From NCBI GenBank assembly GCA_014526335.1, contig JACTAT010000012.1:1025318-1089317 (forward strand): a stretch of 64,000 nucleotides of DNA. Reading direction: 5' to 3'. The notes beneath the pieces are model-generated. The model was not told where the DNA came from, did no database searches, and worked only from the letters and a program-made list of their open reading frames with translations. Positions 57,728-64,000 of this stretch are shown here, piece by piece. The first letter of the stretch is position 1; the number at the start of each line of letters is the position of its first letter. The stretch comes from Chrysaora quinquecirrha (taxonomy: Eukaryota; Cnidaria; Scyphozoa; Semaeostomeae; Pelagiidae). The translations under genes were made by a program, and so were the position numbers.

Positions 57728-58004
57728 CAATGCCTGCCAAAAGTCTTGGAACACTCGCACTATTTTTACTCAGATGGTAGCAGAAAAAACCCCTCCCCCC
57801 TCAAACAATGTTGATTTTCTGTGGTTTGGAATATCCCACGAGAACCCGCAATGCATCTTATGAAAGCTCAGACTGTACAAAAGACGAACAACATTGTTTT
57901 GGGGGGAGGGGGTTGATTTTCTGTATTTCCCAGTAAGAAAGGGAAGAGGAGTCGTATTTTTTCAAAAACTACGGGGGTGTTCCAAGGACTTTTGGCAGGC
58001 ATTG
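57728..58004. mobile_element. MITE copy 3 of the composite (277 bp)
   Basis: Same sequence as copies 1 and 2. Its right flank is TA (58005-58006), followed directly by the DIRS-like ORF1 relic. Confidence 0.85.
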
Positions 58005-58009
58005 TAGTT

Positions 58010-58850
58010 ATTCTGACAACTTTGAAGAAGTATAAAATTAGTTCGGGAAACTGCAGGTTGAAGCTTGATGATTGCCGGTGCGGTGCAGCGGGAACATTTG
58101 TGTTCAAATCGACATTGACCACGGATAGTACACTTTCCCCGGTTAAAATGGCGGCATGTAGGCATTTTTTGTGTATCTCTCAGGTCAGAAGAGACTAGGC
58201 GGTTGACCAACATTTGTGTTTGGGTTCCCTGAAACTTGGGGTGGTGTCTTGGGCGGTACATCTACATCTACATATTAATCAGTAAAACCAATAAGGTAGG
58301 CTGTGGTAGGCTGTGGGCACAGCGGAGAAAACGATTTAATGCGTACTCATCGTTACGGCTCCATGAAAGTGTTTTATCCAAGCCATTGTTCATTCGAAAG
58401 GCTATATCGTACTTGAACCAAGCTGTTGCCGGATATAAACCTTTTAAAATTACAAATTGACTCTTAATATGACAACAATTCGAGAGCCAATTCTGGGTGA
58501 AGTTTCACAATAGCTTGAACGAAAACATTCCAAGCTTCGAACCATGTAGCAACGCTGTTGATTTTTTCTTGGAAATGGCAGCTTGTGTTACTGACAGCTT
58601 TTCCACATTATCCTCAGAATTTAATGTTAGAGTGAGCTGATTTGGGTTCATACTCGGGTCATGTAACGTAGCAGGAAGAATAGAAGCGAAATAAAAAAAA
58701 TCTTTGTTCTGAAGAGCTTTAATTATTTTTGTAGAAAGAGGAGAAAGGCAAACTTTTGGTGTAGTAGGCAATAAAAACGGTACCTGTCGGTGGCAAAATC
58801 GGTTGAACAAGATGGCTTGTTTGAATTGACTCCATGCACCATACACAAAA
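58010..58850 (-). pseudogene. DIRS-like ORF1 with CCCH-like zinc finger
   Basis: Reading down the minus strand: TKIIKALQNKDFFYFASILP, SMNPNQLTLTLNSEDN, then (after a frameshift near 58580) KINSVATWFEAWNVFVQA, then LYPATAWFKYDIAFRMNNG and DKTLSWSRNDEYALNRF. It ends with a zinc finger, CRHFNRGKCTIRGQCRFEHK then CSRC, at about 58156-58085. The 'FNRG.C....C.F.H.C..C' finger after the 'W...YD.AFR......W' core is characteristic of ORF1 in DIRS-like and related elements. It matches the relic at 23.3-23.8 kb. Frameshifts and a stop break it. Its downstream end abuts the MITE at 58004, so the composite may have interrupted it. Confidence 0.65.
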
Positions 58851-59780
58851 ACAAGAGTAAATACATTCCTCTAAATCTAAGCACGCACTACACCTTGTAA
58901 ATTAATTCTTTTCTCCAATAATAATTAACAAATGATGCTTGCTGACATTCTCTTGACGGTTGATTAGCCCTGTTGCAATCAAAGCATCGATTTTGTTTTT
59001 GAAGCATCACTTTTCTTTCTGGAATACCAAGAGAATCTTTGATCACATATTTACTGCGAATTTTTTTAAAAGCAAATTTAAAAAACATTTCCTGACAAAA
59101 GTATTTGTGAAATTTACATCTGGTTAAGTAACAGGAGACGAAATGTAATAATTATTGGATGTATGCTGTACTATTGCCCTGTTCTTATTCTTATTCTCTG
59201 CTCAGTATCTCCAGAAATTGTAAATTTCCTTCCAGTTTAATACGACTACTTTCTCTCATATAGCAAGACATTTTTTGTCCATTGATAAAAAAAATTTCAA
59301 TCGCCAAATATAGAATTTATTTCATGCAATCTTGCGCGTTTGCTTTGTTCGTATTCTTATTCTTTGTTATGTCTCCCAATATTGTTCATTTCCATCGTTC
59401 ATTATTGTTCGTTTGTTCATTTCATTGAGTTTAATAAGACCACTTGAAATGATGGATAAAATTGATCGATACAATATCGAAAATGCAGCTACATGTTTCT
59501 ACTTTAGTCAAACAAAGACGGGGAATAATCTTTTTTCTTGAAATCTTGTCACAACATGAAGATTCAACAGGTCTCCTTTGCCAAATATCAATCTCTCTGA
59601 AGCTTCTTCACAGTCATTGCTCTGTGTGCAAATTTTCATATCTTCTTCACTTTGCTGGTTTCTTCCCACATGTTTAATGCACTTGCAAACTTCTCATATA
59701 TGTTTCATAATCTCTTTGATTAGCACCCATAGAAGTCAGACTTTGGTCCACAAAACAAATTCATATTTTATTTTACCCCA
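58851..59780. other. Gene-free stretch
   Basis: Short frames only. No RNA gene or terminal repeat was recognised. Confidence 0.3.
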
Positions 59781-59789
59781 AATCTTTTC

Positions 59790-59875
59790 ACGGGTGGGAT
59801 ACCACGAATGATAGGATTTGAACCCTAGACCACATGATCAGAGAGCTGGGAACAAAACCACTGAGCTAAAGAGTT
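59790..59875 (-). repeat. tRNA-like SINE unit 1
   Basis: The minus strand reads TTTAGCTCAGTGGTTTTGTT, an A-box (TAGCTCAGTGG), then GGTCTAGGGTTCAAATCC, a B-box (GGTTCAAATCC). The spacing fits a tRNA-derived RNA polymerase III promoter. No full tRNA cloverleaf with paired acceptor arm is evident, so I call it tRNA-derived, not a functional tRNA. Confidence 0.6.
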
Positions 59876-59949
59876 AAATTAAATATTCGAGCAACTCTCC
59901 AAGTCACACAGCACCAGGCTCTCGCCTCAACACTAGGATAGATTTTTCT

Positions 59950-60035
59950 TGAAGCGGCACATCACAATCGATAGGATTTGAACCATAGACCATTTGCATA
60001 AAACAGAGAGCCAAAATTCCACTGAATTAAAGAGC
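59950..60035 (-). repeat. tRNA-like SINE unit 2
   Basis: The minus strand has TTTAATTCAGTGGAATTTTG (a decayed A-box) and GGTTCAAATCC (an intact B-box). The unit repeats unit 1 at a period of 160 bases, and both share an ACTCTCCAA.TCA...GCTC block on their 5' side. Two tRNA-like units in tandem fit a dimeric SINE or a local duplication. Confidence 0.55.
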
Positions 60036-60079
60036 TCAATTGTCACGTTACTCTCCAAATCATGAAGCTCAAGGCTCTC

Positions 60080-61600
60080 CAATCGTTTTGCTTTCTGCTC
60101 CAGCTATGCTGAAACTTCTTCTTAAATACTCACTGTGCTGTAGAAGGCGCAGTTGTGATATGCCCCCCTGTGAGAAATCTATCAAAGTGTTTGCCGTTGA
60201 TGAGAAATTCATTATATACATTTTTGTAAATGTTGTCTTAGAAAAAGGGCATATTTTACCTATAGCCTTCAATGTAATTTTGCTCTTTCTGCTAAAAAAG
60301 GACTGTTTTCGTGTTGTTTTCATCACTGAATTCGTATCACTTTCAAAGTGGCCATGCAGTACAAAGGATTCCAGTTCCAACGGTGTTACGGTTACGATCC
60401 AGGATTTATGTAAGACGATTTCTTATGGGAAGAAAAACTGACTTACTAAGTTTGTTTGCCGATAGGAATAATTTTAATATGTTACTTCGGTATAGGCGCC
60501 TCCTTTTCAAAAATTTCTTTAGCAGAAAACGGCATTTTGTAATTTTTCGATGGCCGATTTTTGCAGAATAGTAGCGAAGGATATTTTTACGTTTTGTTAA
60601 TTTGAAGTATTTGAAAACAGAATCTTTTAGTTAGATGATAACTCTGTAAACAAGATATATAACATACGCATGTCATTAGAGCGCTATAGTTAAAGTTTAA
60701 TTAAAGTTGAGATCATGTGCAGATCAAGCTAAGAAACGAGCAGAATCAGTCAGGCCTTATGTAACTATTTTATACTCTATTATGACAATGTTATAAGTTA
60801 TTAATATTCTTTTCGTTATTGTTGTAAACTCCTTGTCTGTTTCTGCCGAACCTACCTAATACAACAGAAACTCTTTCAACTCGAAAGAACCAGAAATGTA
60901 AAGAATTGACTTTCTCGGCTTTGTAAAAAATTATAAACTTATCAGCTATAAAATGATAAAAAATATCAAATAAATACATCCCGTTTTTCATGCTTAACCC
61001 TATTCTGACCTCCCTGTAGTATACTATCCTTACGATTGTGTTAGTGGTTTTATGAGCCTCCAAAGTTCCTGATTCTATAATGGCTTTAACTTTGAAAAGT
61101 AACTGGGGTGAAACTGTTCACCCAAACCGATCAAAGCCCTTATAAAATCGTAAACTTCGAACGCTTATAAAATCATTAATACAAGCGTTAACATAATAAA
61201 ACAAACTAAATTATAAGACTAAACTTTAGCTGCTTCATATGAATTTGGTATCGAAAACCCTTTTTTCAAATTGTGAAAACTGTCCATGATCGCAACAGTT
61301 GGACGAAGAGGTCTATAAAGGTCTTCCCGAAATTGACCCAAAATGGCACCGAAGTTGTCCCTAAAACCGCATTTTCTGATTTAATGCCTGATTATTTCCA
61401 TTGATTGTTGTTACGTTTCTTTGTTTTATTCAACAATTGATTGGACTCGAAGAGAGCTTTTTTCCATCAAATATTCCATTATGATTAAGTAATTCTCAAA
61501 ATCGGTTTCGCTGTTAATTAATTCAATTTATTCTTAGAGTAAGATGGTTAAAACTGAATTGCATTGCTTTTTGCCTGAATTAAAATGTCTTTTTTTCACT
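60080..61600. other. Gene-free stretch
   Basis: The overlapping plus and minus frames at 60040-60571 have no recognised domain. The rest has short frames only. Confidence 0.3.
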
Positions 61601-61619
61601 CTTACGTATTTAAGGATTT

Positions 61620-61790
61620 ACACTACTTACCTATACTTGTAATTTTTGTAATAATTTTATTATACATTAATTGTAAATTTTAACTACCAAATTTTAATTA
61701 CAGTAACTGTAGATCCCTTTTAGAATGAATAAACCATTATATGAAAAATGAAATGAAATGAAATTTGATGTATAATTTGTATCACGTCTG
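61620..61790 (+). repeat. LINE-like 3' tail with (ATGAA) repeats
   Basis: An AT-rich tract ending AATGAATAAACCATTATATG then AAAAATGAAATGAAATGAAA resembles the 3' ends of CR1/L2-type LINEs in invertebrates, which finish in short ATGAA-like repeats. No coding part is attached. If correct, the orientation would be plus. Confidence 0.35.
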
Positions 61791-62373
61791 CATAAAGAAC
61801 CTGACGTCAGCAATTTGTAATATCTCCGATGTCATTAATCGTTATGATTTTCACATTTCACAAAATCGGAAAATCACCAAAAAACTAATATCAAAGCTAG
61901 CTCATTGTAAATGCGTTGGAGGCTCGATTATTGATCTTTTATTTGGGCTAGTGGTTTTGGATAAAACACATTTTCACCGAATTTTCTCTGGTGTCTTCCA
62001 GGCGCGCTTACCACTGATTGGGTTTTGTTTACATTTATCACATTCCTTTGCTTTTTAGAATTTCACAGCAAGAATCAATGGAACCCATGTTAGCATGTCA
62101 GCCATTAGTAATGCGAGGATCAGCTTTTGTCCTTTGATGCTAATTTTTATTCTCCTTTAAAGCAAAACTGAATCATTGCAAGAAGTGACACGGTGTAACT
62201 TTTTCAAAGTATAGCTGTGTCGGTCTAGAGTGAACGTTAATATCAATATTACTTTAAAGAACCATATCTTTGAATTTGGAAGAAGGAAGGCGGCAATTAA
62301 TGATAGGGCTGATGAGAACATACTGATGATTTGAAGGCTATATCTGTGTTCTGCCTTGTGTCTGGTTGTTTGT

Positions 62374-62808
62374 CTAAGAAGCAGTAAACATGTTTCTAAC
62401 TTGCTTTGCTTGGTTTAAAGCAATTAATGAAAGAGACAGCAGATTCTTTTCTCTGAAGATAAATAATATTATTTTCAATACTGCTCTAGAAAGACAGACA
62501 TTGTCTTTCAATGCGCCAACAGCCATGAAAACGTCCAACAGGCTACCAAGGCTAAGATCGGCAACAAATATATTCAATAACAAAACTCTGTGCAGAAAAT
62601 ATCTTTCTTCTTTCCTGATCATCTGTATTGAATGTGTGTTCATCTGTCCAGATATTAAAAGTACAGTTATCCAGCTCATTGCCGTTCCAGGAGAGTAGGG
62701 CATGACGTTATAATCCATAAAACTAACCTTAATATCGCATCTTCTCGTCACAGAAATCATATATGTGAGGTTGCCAATCATCATAGCAGCTGCATGCGAA
62801 GTTTCCAT
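62374..62808 (-). pseudogene. Rhodopsin-like GPCR fragment, TM1-TM3
   Basis: The 144-codon minus frame has three hydrophobic segments. MSWITVLLISGQMNTHSIQM may be TM1 (the Asn of GN is replaced). HRVLLLNIFVADLSLGSLLD matches TM2 with the N..VADL pattern. A Cys (NVCLSRAVLK) starts a third segment LFIFREKNLLSLSLIALNQA, like TM3 with 'SLLSLTLIALNRAK' near the DRY position. It stops directly after TM3 at 62374. A normal receptor has seven segments and about 350 residues, so it is truncated or misjoined. Cnidarian GPCRs are often intronless and numerous. Confidence 0.4.
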
Positions 62809-62809
62809 T

Positions 62810-64000
62810 CTTTGGCAAGCAAACTCGCGAATGAATTTTCGTCAAGAATTGCTGCTTCACACTTTTATAAAATGGCTGAAAACAAGTAGAAAACTCCTAG
62901 GTTACAGTGATTTAATATTGATCTTATAAAAGTATTGTATTTAAAAGAGGTACAAAGTAGATACATTACTACGTTATGTACCAGCCACAGTGGGGAAGGA
63001 CCCTCGGTCATATGGTCCCTACTATGACTAGCATTCACAATTCAGCTATATAAAAAACTAATGAAGGCAAAGACATAAAGGAAAAGGGATTGCTGCTTGG
63101 TGTTTTGGTGTGACATACTGGTTGAGTCGAAGATAAAGTATATTGTTCAGTATATAGTTTTTATATATAGTTCAATGGCACACCGGCGTCCAGTGCAAGA
63201 CAAATCTGAGTAATCAAGGAATTTTGACGTGCCACGCACCACTCAAGTCGGCCACCAAGCTTACCACAGCCCACAAAAATGCTCTAAAATAATAATCGGA
63301 TAGCTTTGTTGCTGAAAAGAACAACGCGGCTTTTGAGAAGCGTTCAGGTCTCTTAAAGTTGGGAAAGCCTTTTACTGAAGTTTGACAATTATAAAATTTC
63401 ACTCACGTTGAATTGAATTCAGATGTTGTGGTTGTGAGCGTCTAGAAATTCAATCCAACAGCGAAAACTACGACTCATGTAATAAGTCTAATTAAACCCT
63501 ACTTTTTCAATATGTAATCAACTTGGCTTTCGAAAAACTCCTTATGAATTCATGCTTTCGTTAGGTGTCTTGCTCTGTGTGTTCCATACGTACTGCCACG
63601 ACTTCAGATCATCAGCATATGGATTTTGACGATGGAAAGTAACCTTTGATTATTGCACCAGGTGCAATGAACAAACTACTGAATGTGTCAATAGAATACA
63701 ATGCAATAATGAAGATAAGGGACGGAGAAGTCGTGAGGCCTATAAAACCCTGTTATGCTAACTAAAGTTACTGTTTTTCTTAATTAATCTAAGCTAATTG
63801 AATAAAAATCTATTATCCCCTTCCAATTTGTCGTATGTTATTTCAAATTGTTTCACTGTTGAGCAATTAATAACTTCACTTGGGAGTTCATTGCAATCGT
63901 TTATGTTCTTTGCGAGAATTTTTTTCTTTTTCTGAAGAGCTTCAGTACATTTCCACGCGTTTTACTTCCCGCAATGTCAAAAAACAAGGATGAATTAGTA
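62810..64000. other. Gene-free stretch at window end
   Basis: No convincing coding frame, RNA gene or repeat was seen. A short TTATATATAG-like dinucleotide region lies near 63150-63175. Confidence 0.3.

Larger units (their letters stand above)
52295..58004. repeat. 2.7-kb tandem duplication: MITE-unit-MITE-unit-MITE
   Basis: Two nearly identical units, 52572-55012 and 55290-57727 (2441 and 2438 bases), alternate with three copies of a 277-base MITE. The repeat period is 2718 and then 2715 bases. By eye the units differ at only about 14 positions (for example 53028 GTCCT and 55738 ATCCT; ACAGCGC and ACAACGC; GAGGGGCTGCC and GAGGGCTGCC). The units hold no recognisable protein; the matching frames of 118 and 94 codons on opposite strands have no domain. 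The outer ends are next to TA, whereas the inner MITE ends are not. Confidence 0.95.

Overview
The window looks like gene-poor, repeat-dense DNA from an invertebrate animal. It is AT-rich, has one assembly gap (20130-21075), and I find no complete, clearly functional host gene. Its transposon and retroelement relics (Pao/BEL gag, DIRS-like ORF1, a CR1/L2-like LINE ORF1 with a 2A-like peptide, hAT, pogo-like and piggyBac transposase pieces, mariner-type MITEs, tRNA-like SINEs) and several multi-copy protein families resemble those known from cnidarian genomes. A cnidarian is my best guess; another marine invertebrate is possible. Almost every coding relic has frameshifts, stops or truncations.

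Layout. 0-9 kb: a long-inverted-repeat element with a 33-bp minisatellite core, a pogo-like transposase end, copy 1 of a dispersed coding repeat ('family X'), and a degenerate tandem repeat. 9.8-12.2 kb: a transposon-derived protein remnant followed by a hAT transposase end with a hAT-type terminus. 13.2-15.9 kb: family X copy 2, interrupted by a 619-bp mariner-type MITE. 15.9-19 kb: two DIRS-like ORF1 relics. 19.6-25.9 kb: LTR-retroelement gag relics on either side of the gap, with likely primer-binding sites and a Gag with two zinc knuckles. 26-31 kb: sparse coding relics. 31.3-34.3 kb: family X copy 3, interrupted by an unrecognised, almost open 0.8-kb reading frame. 34.6-39.2 kb: relics of an unrecognised gene, a RecQ-like helicase, coiled-coil proteins and possible homeodomain-like and HMG-like exons, plus a 28-bp perfect hairpin. 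39.4-41 kb: an internally deleted Pao/BEL element with an intact target-site duplication. 41.7-45.5 kb: an ORF1 fragment, a remnant of a conserved protein with a Cys/His arrangement, a 63-bp minisatellite and the LINE ORF1. 48.4-48.7 kb: a piggyBac fragment. 51.2-58.9 kb: a hAT/MITE-like end, then a nearly identical 2.7-kb tandem duplication whose copies are separated by a 277-bp MITE, inserted beside another DIRS-like ORF1. 59.8-63 kb: a tandem pair of tRNA-like SINE units, a LINE-like 3' tail and a GPCR-like fragment.

All coding relics that I could assign lie on the minus strand. One explanation is that the window lies inside a long intron of a plus-strand gene, where antisense insertions are better tolerated; this is inference. 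Assignments come from motif reading by eye, without database searches.
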